From positions 3,981,085-4,045,084 of the forward strand of contig NZ_CP049780.1 in assembly GCF_011193355.1 (NCBI RefSeq): a DNA stretch of 64,000 bases, read 5' to 3'. How positions within the stretch are numbered: position 1 is the first letter of the stretch; every line of letters begins with the position of its first letter. The position numbers were made by a program, and so were the translations under genes. Positions 1-8,074 of this stretch are shown here, piece after piece. A model generated the notes under the pieces. That model had not been told where the DNA came from. It worked only from the letters and a program-made list of their open reading frames with translations, and searched no databases. Source of the DNA: Streptomyces sp. JB150 (lineage in GTDB: Bacteria; Actinomycetota; Actinomycetes; Streptomycetales; Streptomycetaceae).

Positions 1-463
1 GGACCGTGCGCGGGCTCTCGTGGTCCACGAGTACCTCGGTGGTGTGCGCGCCGAAGCCCGGGGAGGTCTCGCCGGGCATGTGGACGTCCTCGTCGGTGAA
101 GCCGACGCGCAGGCAGAGGTCGGTCGTGTCGCCCGCGCAGAGGTCCGTGCGCCGGGGCACGCCCGGGTAGGTGCGGTCGAGCCAGGCGGACAGATCGGCG
201 CGCGGGAGGCGGAACTCGGCCGCGTACCGGGTGTCCAGCCAGCTCTCGACGGTGCAGTCCGCGTCGTACGCGCGTTCCGGCAGTCGCGCCCCGCCGAACG
301 CGAGCGCTTCGGCGCACGACGCCTGCTTGGGCCCGCCGCCGCGTGGATAGTCGGAAGGGGAGGCCGCGGCGGTCACCACCTCCGCGACCAGCCAGACCGA
401 CAGCAGTGCGGGGAGCGCCCCGACCGCCGCCACCGGCCCCCGTCGGACGCGTCCCCGTGCCAT
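1..463 (-). CDS. hypothetical exported protein, C-terminus cut by window edge
   Basis: A reverse-strand frame opens with ATG at 463-461 and stays open for 154 codons to the window edge. GGGAG lies five bases before the start. The N-terminus is two arginine-rich clusters followed by a hydrophobic stretch of about 20 residues, so it looks like a signal peptide or membrane anchor. The mature part has several cysteines (CAEAL, DCTVESW, LCAGD, LCLRV) that could form disulfides outside the cell. I do not recognise the family. It is divergent from the YbjN-family gene at 603. The gene call is fairly sure; the function is unknown. Confidence 0.6.
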   Translation of the reverse strand, partial: MARGRVRRGPVAAVGALPALLSVWLVAEVVTAAASPSDYPRGGGPKQASCAEALAFGGARLPERAYDADCTVESWLDTRYAAEFRLPRADLSAWLDRTYPGVPRRTDLCAGDTTDLCLRVGFTDEDVHMPGETSPGFGAHTTEVLVDHESPRTV

Positions 464-602
464 ACCGTCTCCCCGCTGTTCACCGGCTCCGCGCCGACCG
501 GCCGGATCATGTCAGCCGAAGGCTGACAGGCCGCGTCGGGGCTTGCCACCCCCCGCCCCGCATGGGGGAGGATGGCGGGATCCGTACGAAGGGAAATTCA
601 CG

Positions 603-1130
603 GTGAGCATCGACCCGTCCTCGATTCCGAACTTCGGGGGCCAGCCCCAGCCGCAGCCCCAAGGACCGGCGGGCCCCGTCGTCCCGAATCAGGACCTTGT
701 GAAGCAGCTCCTGGACCAGATGGAGCTGAAGTACGTCGTCGACGAAGAAGGCGACCTCGCGGCGCCGTGGGAGCAGTTCCGTACGTACTTCATGTTCCGC
801 GGTGAGGGCGACCAGCAGGTCTTCTCGGTGCGGACGTTCTACGACCGGCCGCACGACATCGAGGAGAAGGCGCGGCTGCTGGAGTCGATCGACGACTGGA
901 ACCGCCGCACCCTGTGGCCGAAGGTCTACACGCACACCCACGACGACGGCACCGTCCGCCTCATCGGCGAGGCGCAGATGCTGATCGGCCCCGGGGTCAA
1001 CCTGGAGTTCTTCGTGTCGTCGACGGTCAGCTGGGTGCGCGCGGCGATCGAGTTCGACAGGTGGCTGATCGAGCAGCTCGGCCTGGAGCAGGAGATCGAC
1101 GACGCGGACAAGCCGGAGGGCGAGGAGTAA
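603..1130 (+). CDS. YbjN domain-containing protein
   Basis: This 175-residue protein matches the actinobacterial YbjN family in length and pattern. A tail of low-complexity prolines and glutamines precedes a compact alpha/beta domain with features such as YVVDEEGDLAAPW, RTYFMFRGEGDQQVF and a C-terminal WLIEQLG helix. Members are small cytoplasmic proteins related to type III secretion chaperone folds; no enzyme activity is established. The GTG at 603 was chosen because AAGGGA sits about eight bases upstream. A longer frame from ATG 543 would add a proline-rich segment with no supporting ribosome site. Its acidic C-terminus (DDADKPEGEE) ends 36 bases from the convergent aminotransferase gene. 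Confidence 0.85.
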   Translation: MSIDPSSIPNFGGQPQPQPQGPAGPVVPNQDLVKQLLDQMELKYVVDEEGDLAAPWEQFRTYFMFRGEGDQQVFSVRTFYDRPHDIEEKARLLESIDDWNRRTLWPKVYTHTHDDGTVRLIGEAQMLIGPGVNLEFFVSSTVSWVRAAIEFDRWLIEQLGLEQEIDDADKPEGEE

Positions 1131-1166
1131 TCCCCTCGCCCGTCCACAGCCTGTGGATACGGCGGC

Positions 1167-2348
1167 TCAGCCCGCGAGGGACGTGAGCCGCCGTACCGCC
1201 TCCTCCAGCACCGCCGTCCGCTTGCAGAACGCGAACCGCACGAACGGCGCGCCCGCGTCGCGGTGGTCGTAGAAGACCGCGTTGGGGATGGCCACCACCC
1301 CCGCGCGCTCGGGCAGCGCGCGGCAGAAGGCGAAGCCGTCCCGCTCGCCGAGCGGCCGGATGTCGGTGGTGACGAAGTACGTACCGGTGGTGCGGAAGAC
1401 GCCGAAGCCCGCCTTCGCCAGTCCCGCCGAGAGCAGGTCCCGCTTGGCGCGCATGTCCGCGCGGAAGGCCTCGAAGTACGACTCGGGCAGCGCCAGCGCC
1501 TCGGCCACCGCGTACTGGAACGGCCCCGACGCCACGTACGTCAGGTACTGCTTCGCCGACCGCACGGCCGTGACCAGCCCGGCCGGCGCGGTGATCCAGC
1601 CGACTTTCCAGCCGGTGAACGAGAAGCTCTTGCCCGCCGACCCGATCGTCACCGTCCGCTCCCGCATCCCGGGGAACGTCGCCAGCGGCACGTGCTCGGC
1701 GTCGTCGAACACCAGGTGCTCGTACACCTCGTCGGTCACCACCAGCAGGTCCCGCTCCACCGCCAGCTCCGCGATCGCGGCCAGCTCGGCGCGGGTGAGC
1801 ACGGTGCCGGTCGGGTTGTGCGGGGTGTTGACGAGCAGCAGCCGGGTGCGGTCGGTGACCGCCGCGCGCAGCTCGTCCAGATCGAGCCGGAACGTGTCGC
1901 CGTCCGGCCGCAGTGTCACGGGCACCCGCCGGCCGCCCGCCATCGCGATGCAGGCCGCGTACGAGTCGTAGTACGGCTCCAGCGCGATCACCTCGTCGCC
2001 GGGCTCCAGCAGGGCCAGCAGGGAGGCGGCGATCGCCTCCGTCGCGCCCACCGTGACCAGCACCTCGCTGTCCGGGTCGAAGGCCAGGCCGTAGCGGCGC
2101 TCCTGGTGCGCGGCGATCGCGGCGCGCAGCTCGGGGACGCCGGGGCCCGGCGGGTACTGGTTGCCGCGTCCGTCGCGCAGCGCCCGTACGGCCGCCTCGC
2201 GGATCTCCTCGGGGCCGTCCGTGTCGGGGAAGCCCTGGCCCAGGTTGATCGCCCCGGTCCGCACGGCCAGCGCGGACATCTCGGCGAAGATCGTCGTGCC
2301 GAACTCGGCGAGGCTGCGGTTGAGGAAGGGGCGCGCGGTGGAGGTCAT
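1167..2348 (-). CDS. dapC: class I/II PLP aminotransferase, DapC-like N-succinyldiaminopimelate aminotransferase
   Basis: This fold-type I, PLP-dependent aminotransferase of about 393 residues is very close along its length to the mycobacterial DapC pattern. Shared features are AEMSALA near the start, NLGQGFPD, NQYPPGPG, VTVGATEAIAA, NTPHNPTG, TDEVYEHLVFD and the PLP lysine in SAGKSFSFTGWK. DapC would transfer an amino group to N-succinyl-2-amino-6-ketopimelate in the lysine/diaminopimelate pathway. A general aspartate or kynurenine-type aminotransferase role cannot be excluded from sequence. ATG at 2348 has AGGA nine bases upstream; ATG at 2357 would add three residues. Upstream lies a 13-bp repeat array. 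Confidence 0.8.
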   Translation of the reverse strand: MTSTARPFLNRSLAEFGTTIFAEMSALAVRTGAINLGQGFPDTDGPEEIREAAVRALRDGRGNQYPPGPGVPELRAAIAAHQERRYGLAFDPDSEVLVTVGATEAIAASLLALLEPGDEVIALEPYYDSYAACIAMAGGRRVPVTLRPDGDTFRLDLDELRAAVTDRTRLLLVNTPHNPTGTVLTRAELAAIAELAVERDLLVVTDEVYEHLVFDDAEHVPLATFPGMRERTVTIGSAGKSFSFTGWKVGWITAPAGLVTAVRSAKQYLTYVASGPFQYAVAEALALPESYFEAFRADMRAKRDLLSAGLAKAGFGVFRTTGTYFVTTDIRPLGERDGFAFCRALPERAGVVAIPNAVFYDHRDAGAPFVRFAFCKRTAVLEEAVRRLTSLAG

Positions 2349-2401
2349 GGCGGCCATCCTGCGCCGAAGCCGAGGCCTTCCTCAACCGGGCCCCGCAGAC
2401 C

Positions 2402-2555
2402 GGCTCCCCTGGCCGGCTCCCCTGGCCGGCTCCCCTGGCCGGCTCCCCTGGCCGGCTCCCCTGGCCGGTTCCGTCGGCCTGTTCCGTTGACTGTTTCGTC
2501 GGCCGGTTCCCTTGGCCGGTTCCGTTGACCGTTTCGTCGGCCGGTTCCCCTGATC
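2402..2555. repeat. 13-bp tandem repeat array between dapC and serine hydrolase
   Basis: Twelve consecutive copies of a 13-base unit fill this stretch. The first five (2402-2466) are identical, GGCTCCCCTGGCC. The next seven are diverged copies such as GGTTCCGTCGGCC and GGTTCCGTTGACC, two of them 12 bases long. The array is non-coding: 13 is not a multiple of three, and it lies between the dapC start and the lipoprotein gene at 2604. Perfect copies at one end and decayed ones at the other indicate recent local slippage. Confidence 0.9.
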
Positions 2556-2603
2556 GGCCTGCGCCGGTGTGCCGGTCGGGGGACGCGGGTCTTCGATGGG
2601 CCT

Positions 2604-4247
2604 ATGCCCCGACACGATCGCGTTCGCTTCCGCTCCGTGCGCGCCGCCGCGGTCGCGGCCGCGGGACTGGTGGCGGCCCTGGCCGCCGGCTGCACCGGGG
2701 CCGACACCGACACCGACACCGCCGCCGTCGCGCGGTCGGCCGCCGCCACGTCGCCGTTGCCCACCGTCCCGCCGGCCCAGCCGCCGTCGCAGATCACCCG
2801 CGCGGAGGTCGAGACCGCGGTCGGCCGGCTGGACGGCGTCGTACGGGATCTCATGCGCCGCACCGGGGTGCCCGGTGTCGCGGTCGGCGTGGTGCACGAC
2901 GACGAGGTGGTGTACGCGAAGGGGTTCGGCGTGCGCGAGGCGGGCACGCAGGACCGGGTGGGCGCGGACACCGTCTTCCAGCTCGCCTCGGTCTCCAAGC
3001 CGCTCGCGTCCACGGTGGTCGCCGCGGCCGTGGGGGAGAAGACGGTCGGCTGGGACGACCCGGTCGTCGAGCACGACCCCGGCTTCGCCCTGAAGGACCC
3101 GTGGGTCAGCCGCCGTGTCACGCTGGCCGACCTGTTCTCGCACCGCAGCGGACTGCCCGACCACGCCGGAGACCTCCTGGAGGACCTCGGCTACGACCGC
3201 TCGTACATCCTGGGCCACCTGCGGTACGAGCCGCTGGCGCCCTTCCGCGCCGACTACGCGTACACCAACTTCGGGCTGACCGAGGCCGGCGTCGCCACCG
3301 CGCGGGCGGCCGGGACCAGCTGGGAGGAGCTGTCCGCCGAGAAGCTGTACCGGCCGCTGGGCATGGACTCCACCAGCTCTTCCTTCGCCGACTACGAGAA
3401 GGCGCGCGACAAGGCCGCCCTGCACGTGCGCAGCGGGGACACCTGGCGCGCCGTCCATGTGCGGGACGCGGACGCCCAGAGCCCGGCGGGCGGGGCCAGT
3501 TCCACGGTCCGGGACATGACGAAGTGGATGCGCCTGCAACTGGGCGGGGGCACGTTCGAGGGGCGGCGGGTCGTCGACGCCGACGCGCTGGCCCAGACCC
3601 ATCTGCCGCACATGCTCTCCGAGCCGCCGCACGCCCCCACGGGCCGGTCCGGGTTCTACGGGCTCGGCTGGAACGTGGGCTACGACGACCGGGGGAGGCT
3701 GAAGCTCGGCCACTCCGGCGGGTTCGCGCTGGGGGCGGCCACCCACGTCGCCCTGCTGCCCTCGGAGAAGCTGGGCATCGTCGCCCTGACCAACGGCCAA
3801 CCCGTCGGCCTGCCCGAGGCGATCACCTCCACGTTCCTCGACACCGCGCAGACGGGCGGGCCCACCGTCGACTGGCTGGCCTTCCTCGGCCCGCTCATCG
3901 AGCAGAGCCTGACGGCGGGCCGCTCACCGGTCGACTACGCCAAGCCCCCCGCCTCACCCGCCCCCGCCGAGGCGGCCGACGCCTACACCGGCACGTACGC
4001 CAACGACTACTACGGCCCGATGACCGTCAGCGCCCGGGACGGCGACCTCACCATGCGGCTCGGGCCCGCGCAGCGGGAGTTCCCGCTGCGCCACTACGAC
4101 GGCGACACCTTCAGCTACCGCACCACCGGCGAGAACGCCGTCGGCCTCTCCGGCGTGACCTTCACCGTCGCCGACGGCCGCGCGGAAAAGGTCCGCGTCG
4201 AAAACCTCGACACCACCGGCCTCGGCACCTTCACCAGGACCGACTGA
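2604..4247 (+). CDS. serine hydrolase lipoprotein, class C beta-lactamase/penicillin-binding-protein fold
   Basis: This 547-residue protein begins with a basic, hydrophobic signal peptide ending in a lipobox (LAAGC at about residues 27-31), so it is probably a membrane-anchored lipoprotein facing the wall. The penicillin-recognising active site is visible: S129-V-S-K132 (SxxK), Y220-T-N (YxN) and H370-S-G (the KTG-like third motif). A separate C-terminal beta domain follows from about residue 440 (YTGTYANDYYGP). It could be a DD-peptidase, an esterase or a peptidase; the family is too broad to decide. It stands alone after the 13-bp repeat array, with its promoter not evident. Confidence 0.85.
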   Translation: MPRHDRVRFRSVRAAAVAAAGLVAALAAGCTGADTDTDTAAVARSAAATSPLPTVPPAQPPSQITRAEVETAVGRLDGVVRDLMRRTGVPGVAVGVVHDDEVVYAKGFGVREAGTQDRVGADTVFQLASVSKPLASTVVAAAVGEKTVGWDDPVVEHDPGFALKDPWVSRRVTLADLFSHRSGLPDHAGDLLEDLGYDRSYILGHLRYEPLAPFRADYAYTNFGLTEAGVATARAAGTSWEELSAEKLYRPLGMDSTSSSFADYEKARDKAALHVRSGDTWRAVHVRDADAQSPAGGASSTVRDMTKWMRLQLGGGTFEGRRVVDADALAQTHLPHMLSEPPHAPTGRSGFYGLGWNVGYDDRGRLKLGHSGGFALGAATHVALLPSEKLGIVALTNGQPVGLPEAITSTFLDTAQTGGPTVDWLAFLGPLIEQSLTAGRSPVDYAKPPASPAPAEAADAYTGTYANDYYGPMTVSARDGDLTMRLGPAQREFPLRHYDGDTFSYRTTGENAVGLSGVTFTVADGRAEKVRVENLDTTGLGTFTRTD

Positions 4248-4337
4248 CCCCACCGGTCACGGCCGTACCGCGCCGGACGGCCACCACGCAGCCCGCGAGG
4301 CCGGCGTCCCCTCGGCCGTCCTCCGCCCGAAGCTCTG

Positions 4338-4351
4338 GAGTTGCTCAACTC
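4338..4351. promoter_or_regulatory. inverted repeat upstream of the Ser/Gly/Cys-rich protein gene
   Basis: GAGTTG-CT-CAACTC is a perfect six-base inverted repeat about 100 bases upstream of the ATG at 4448, in the only AT-richer patch of this spacer. It is a plausible operator. No binding protein is identified. Confidence 0.35.
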
Positions 4352-4447
4352 TGCTTTGGCCGTCCCGCGGGGCGGGCATCCCCCGGGCACGCACGACACG
4401 AGGCGCCCACGGGGGGCCGCTTCGGGGGAAGAAAGGAGGGTGGCGCC

Positions 4448-4810
4448 ATGGTCATCGGCATCATCCTGGCGGTCGTGGCCGTAGTCATCGCGGCGGGTGT
4501 GCTGGCGAGCCGGAGTGCCCGGCGGGCGCCCGCGCGGGGGCCGGTCCGGTCGGGGGGCCGCGCCGGGTCGGGCGGCAGCACACACGGCAGCACCCACGGC
4601 AGCAGCAGCGCGGACAGCAGCTGGTGGGTGGTCGGCGCGGCGGGCGTGGGGGACAGCGGTTCGTCGTCCTCGGACTCGTCGTCGTCGGACTCGGGGTCCG
4701 GGTCCTCGGGGCACAGCTCGGGCGGGCACTCCTGCGGGAGCGGCTCGTCGTCGTCCTGCGGAGGCGGGTCCTCCTGCGGGGGCGGCGGAGGATGCGGGGG
4801 AGGCAGCTGA
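4448..4810 (+). CDS. small membrane-anchored Ser/Gly/Cys-rich protein
   Basis: This 120-residue protein has one N-terminal membrane helix (roughly residues 2-18, VIGIILAVVAVVIAAG), a short Arg-rich stretch, and then a Ser/Gly low-complexity tail. The last 30 residues hold five cysteines spaced by Gly and Ser, ending CGGGGGCGGGS. GAAAGGAGG precedes the ATG by about nine bases, a strong ribosome site, so the frame is probably real. A strong hairpin terminator follows at 4851. Nothing in the tail suggests an enzyme. Exposed cysteines could bind metal or form cross-links. I do not recognise a named family. Confidence 0.65.
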   Translation: MVIGIILAVVAVVIAAGVLASRSARRAPARGPVRSGGRAGSGGSTHGSTHGSSSADSSWWVVGAAGVGDSGSSSSDSSSSDSGSGSSGHSSGGHSCGSGSSSSCGGGSSCGGGGGCGGGS

Positions 4811-4850
4811 CACGGGGCAGCCGAGCTCCGCGGGGGGAACCGCATCCCCA

Positions 4851-4882
4851 GGGCGCCCGCCGGCGACGACCGGCGGGCGCCC
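4851..4882 (+). terminator. hairpin terminator
   Basis: A perfect 13-base stem (GGGCGCCCGCCGG with its complement at 4870-4882) around a six-base loop follows the gene ending at 4810. There is no T-run, as is usual in high-GC actinobacteria. Confidence 0.75.
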
Positions 4883-5141
4883 GCCTGTTCGCGCCCCGCT
4901 CCGGCGCGCGCCGTCGACGCGGAGGCGTACGCCCTGGTTGAACAGTTGAGCTGAGGAGCCCTCTGAGGGATGGAAATCCTACGAAGTTGGGTAAAAACGC
5001 TGTGGCGGTGCCACTGTTCATGATTCCCTCTCCATCACCAACGCAGCCCCTCGGACGTCCTGGCGGACACCCTTCCTGGCTGGGCTGACCGGGCCGATCT
5101 CCCGGCGTCGATCTCTCTTTGCGTGCTAGCGGAGCCGATCC
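4883..5141. other. non-coding spacer
   Basis: No convincing gene is seen here. Around 4935-5035 the sequence is unusually AT-rich for this genome (GAAGTTGGGTAAAAACG, CATGATTCCCTC), so it probably carries the promoter of the DUF2617 gene. The exact hexamers cannot be assigned with confidence. Confidence 0.5.
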
Positions 5142-5660
5142 ATGCTCACGACCCTGAACACCTCCTACACCGACACGCGCGCGGCCGACCTCGCCTGGGC
5201 CCTGGGCCGTGAACCCCTGCCCGCCCTCGCCACCCTCGACCTCGAACTGGCCGGTGCCACACTCCAGTTGCGCCTGCTCGGCGCCTCCCACCAGGTGCTC
5301 GTGGAGGAGGAGGGGGTCACCTGTTCGGAGACGGTGGCGTGCATCCCCGGCAGCAGCACACCCCTGCCGCTCGGCGTCGCCAAGCGGGTCGGCGACTGGG
5401 AGTACGAGTTCGCCGCCCGCGTCGAGGTGCTGTCACCGGGCTCCTTCGCCGGCCGCGCCCAGGAACTCCTCGCCCTCGTCTCCGACCACCCCAACGGCCT
5501 CGCCGGTGTCTTCCCCGGCAGCCCGCACGCCTTCACCGCCATGCTGGCGCAGCGCCACGAGGGCCAGGTGCACTGGCGCACCTGGCACGCCTATCCCCAG
5601 GACGGGCAGCTGGTGGCGACGCGCACCCGGGTCGGCAACCGGGTGCCGGTGAAGGCCTGA
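5142..5660 (+). CDS. DUF2617 family protein
   Basis: This 172-residue protein has the size and pattern of the actinobacterial DUF2617 family: N-terminal LAWALGREPLP, then LLGASHQVLVEE, a central FAARVEVLSPGSF block and the near-terminal HWRTWHAYPQDGQLVATRTRV. The family has no established biochemical function. It lies 90 bases upstream of the membrane spermidine synthase gene, a neighbourhood I associate with this family in streptomycetes, so a link to polyamine or membrane biology is possible but only inferred. Confidence 0.75.
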   Translation: MLTTLNTSYTDTRAADLAWALGREPLPALATLDLELAGATLQLRLLGASHQVLVEEEGVTCSETVACIPGSSTPLPLGVAKRVGDWEYEFAARVEVLSPGSFAGRAQELLALVSDHPNGLAGVFPGSPHAFTAMLAQRHEGQVHWRTWHAYPQDGQLVATRTRVGNRVPVKA

Positions 5661-5698
5661 CACGGTTCAAACCCGCGGTGCGCCGTCCGCCCGCAGGT

Positions 5699-5743
5699 CC
5701 ACACGTGTGGGTGACGAAGCGCGCCACACCCGTGACGTAACGT
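5699..5743 (+). promoter_or_regulatory. promoter region with palindrome for spermidine synthase gene
   Basis: TAACGT at 5738-5743 lies seven bases before the GTG at 5751, the geometry of a -10 box for a leaderless transcript. About 30 bases upstream is a perfect 12-base palindrome, CCACACGTGTGG at 5699-5710, with a related half site (CCACACCC) at 5724-5731. The palindrome is a candidate operator. Confidence 0.45.
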
Positions 5744-5750
5744 CGCAGTC

Positions 5751-7340
5751 GTGATCGATCCGCACGCGCCGGCGCGGCCCGGCGCCCCGCCGTCCCGGTG
5801 CGGTCCCGCGCGGCTGCCCGTCCGTCCGGGAACCGGGCGGTGCCTGGTCCTCGCGGGCGTGTTCGTCTGCGCGGCCTGCGGACTCGTGTACGAACTCGAA
5901 CTGCTCGCGCTCGCCGCGTACCTGACGGGCGACTCGGTCACCCAGACGTCCGTCGTGCTGTCCGTCATGGTCTTCGCGATGGGCGTCGGCTCCCTGGTCG
6001 CGAAGCGGCTGCGCCACCGCGCCGCCGTCGGCTTCGGCGCCGTCGAGGCGACGCTCGCCCTGGTCGGCGGCTGCAGCGCGATGGCCCTGTACGCCGTCTT
6101 CGCGTGGGCCGGCGACTGGGGCGGACTGTGGGGTGGCGCGCCCCGGGCGCTGATGGTCGCCTTCTCGCTCACCATCGGCCTGCTGATCGGCGCCGAGATC
6201 CCGCTGCTGATGGAACTCATCCAGCGCGTCCGCCGCCAGGACGCGGGCCGCGCGGTGGCCGACCTGTTCGCCGCGGACTACGTCGGCGCGCTGGTCGGCG
6301 GCCTCGCCTTCCCCTTCCTCCTGCTGCCGCTGATGGGCCAGTTGACGGGCACGCTGCTCACCGGCGCGGTCAACGTCGCGGCCGGCGGCGCCCTGGTGCT
6401 CGGCCTGTTCGGCCGCGACCTCACCCGCCGCGCCCGGCTGGCGCTGCTGGCCGTCAACGCCACCGTGCTCGGCGTGCTCGGCGGGGCCGCCGTCCTCGTC
6501 GACGACTTCGAACGCGCCGCGCGGACCGCTGTGTACGGGGCGGACGTCCGGGTCGCGCTGCGCACCGACGTCCAGGAGGTCGTCCTCACCGGCGGCACCC
6601 GCGGCCGCCCCCTCGACCTGTTCCTCGACGGCCGGCTGCGGGTCAGCGCCCGCGACGGACACCGCTACCACGAGGCGCTGGTCCACCCCGCGATGAACGG
6701 CCCGCACGCGCGCGTGCTGATCCTCGGCGGCGGCGACGGGCTGGCCGCGCGGGAGGTGCTGCGCTTCGCGGGGGTGCGGCGGGTGCGCGTGGTGGAACGC
6801 GACGCCCAGCTGGTGCGGCTCGCGCGGACGGACCCGGCCCTGTCCGCGCTGAACGGCCACGCCTACGACGACCCGCGCGTGCGGGTCACCACGGCGGACG
6901 CCTTCCGCTGGCTGCGCGGGGCGCCGCACGCCGCGTACGACGTGGTCGTCGCCGACCTGCCCGGCCCGCGCCTCGCGGCCGGCCCCCAGCTGTACTCGCA
7001 GGAGTTCTACGGCCTGGCCCGCCGCGCCCTCGCCCCGGACGGCCGGCTGGTGGTCCACGCGGGCCCGGCGACCGTCCGCCCCCGCGTCTACTGGACCGTC
7101 GACAGCACCCTGCACGCCGCCGGCCTGCACACCACCCCCTACCTCGACACCCGCGACCGCGGCCTCATCCTCGCCGCGCCCGGCGCCCGCCCGCCGCTGC
7201 GCCTGGACGGCCGCCCCGGCGCGCCGCGCCCCCGCACCCTCACCCCCGCCCGGCTGACCGCCGGGCGCGCCTCGGCGGCGGCCACCCGGGTGCCGGGGCT
7301 GCCGCCGTCGACGCTGATGCACCCGCGCTACCGGCACTGA
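5751..7340 (+). CDS. membrane-integrated polyamine aminopropyltransferase (spermidine synthase family)
   Basis: This 529-residue fusion has an N-terminal membrane domain of about seven helices (residues 25-245, starting [24 protein letters not shown]). A spermidine-synthase-type Rossmann domain follows, with [16 protein letters not shown] (the SAM-type nucleotide loop), VRVVERD and VVVADLPGP. Soluble relatives transfer aminopropyl groups from decarboxylated SAM to polyamines; membrane-fused bacterial forms are usually given the same name, with substrate untested. The C-terminus has a Pro/Arg-rich extension. The GTG start fits a leaderless promoter. The next 670 bases hold only two-component debris. 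Confidence 0.85.
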   Translation: MIDPHAPARPGAPPSRCGPARLPVRPGTGRCLVLAGVFVCAACGLVYELELLALAAYLTGDSVTQTSVVLSVMVFAMGVGSLVAKRLRHRAAVGFGAVEATLALVGGCSAMALYAVFAWAGDWGGLWGGAPRALMVAFSLTIGLLIGAEIPLLMELIQRVRRQDAGRAVADLFAADYVGALVGGLAFPFLLLPLMGQLTGTLLTGAVNVAAGGALVLGLFGRDLTRRARLALLAVNATVLGVLGGAAVLVDDFERAARTAVYGADVRVALRTDVQEVVLTGGTRGRPLDLFLDGRLRVSARDGHRYHEALVHPAMNGPHARVLILGGGDGLAAREVLRFAGVRRVRVVERDAQLVRLARTDPALSALNGHAYDDPRVRVTTADAFRWLRGAPHAAYDVVVADLPGPRLAAGPQLYSQEFYGLARRALAPDGRLVVHAGPATVRPRVYWTVDSTLHAAGLHTTPYLDTRDRGLILAAPGARPPLRLDGRPGAPRPRTLTPARLTAGRASAAATRVPGLPPSTLMHPRYRH

Positions 7341-7405
7341 CCGGCGCACGCGCGCGTGCGGCGGCCCGCCCCGCCTCCCCCAGGAGCTGGCGCCGGCCCC
7401 CGGCG

Positions 7406-8009
7406 GTGCTGTGGCGGTTCGGGCACGACGCCCGCCGGACCACCGAACTGACCCGGCAGCTGCGCGCGGAACAGGCGGAACGGGCCCGGCGCGAGGTCGC
7501 CGAGGAGCGGGTGCGGATCGCCCGGGAACTGCACGACGTGGTCGCCCATCACATGGCCGTCATCAACGTCCAGGCCGGACTCGCCCGGTTCGTCTTCGAC
7601 TCCGACACGGGCACCGCCCGCGACGCCCTGGACACCATCACCGGCGCCAGCGGCGCGGCGCTCGCCGAACTGCGCCGCATGCTGGGCTTGTTGCGCGCCG
7701 ACGGCACCCCCTCCGCCGAGGGCGCCTCCGCGGCGTACACCAGCCGGGCGCCCGGGCCGTCCGGGGACGCCGGGCCGCCGCCCGGCCTAGAGGTGCTGAC
7801 CGGGCGGGAGGTGGAGGTGCTGACCCTGGTCGGCCGGGGGCTGACCAACGCGGAGGCCGCCAACCGCCTGTTCATCAGCGGCCACCGTCAAGACGCACCT
7901 CAACCGCACGATGGCCAAGCTGGGCCTCGCCGGCCGGGCCCAGGCGGTCGTGGTGGCCTACGAGACGGGGCTGGTGACACCGGGCGGGCCGGGCGCCGCG
8001 GGCGGGTGA
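7406..8009 (+). pseudogene. remnant of a sensor kinase-LuxR response regulator pair, internally deleted and frameshifted
   Basis: One frame encodes a HisKA_3 dimerisation helix with the phospho-acceptor motif ELHDVVAHHMAVI (around 7528-7566) and then AELRRMLGLLRADG. There is no ATP-binding domain and no receiver domain. Instead it runs into the C-terminal LuxR helix-turn-helix of a response regulator (LTGREVEVLTLVGRGLTNAEAANRLFIS). After FIS, at about 7878, two bases appear to be missing; shifting frame restores ATVKTHLNRTMAKLGL and a normal ending at the TGA 8007-8009. This is consistent with a large internal deletion fusing the two genes, followed by a 2-base deletion. No good start or ribosome site is seen. 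Confidence 0.8.
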
Positions 8010-8060
8010 CGCGGGGGCACGGGCGGCTGCCGAACGGGTTGTGTCCGGGCCGTCACTGGG

Positions 8061-8066
8061 TAGGCT
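8061..8066 (+). promoter_or_regulatory. putative -10 box, leaderless promoter
   Basis: TAGGCT lies eight bases before the ATG at 8075, and TTGTGT at 8039-8044 is a possible -35 box with 16-base spacing. There is no ribosome site before the ATG, in keeping with a leaderless message. Confidence 0.45.
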
Positions 8067-8074
8067 CCGACGAC

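Noticed and set aside
2402..2555. Repeat array as a CRISPR
   Set aside because: The 13-bp units are contiguous with no spacers, and no cas genes are present.
5664..5674. GGTTCAAACCC resembling a tRNA T-arm
   Set aside because: No acceptor stem, D-arm or anticodon arm can be built around it.
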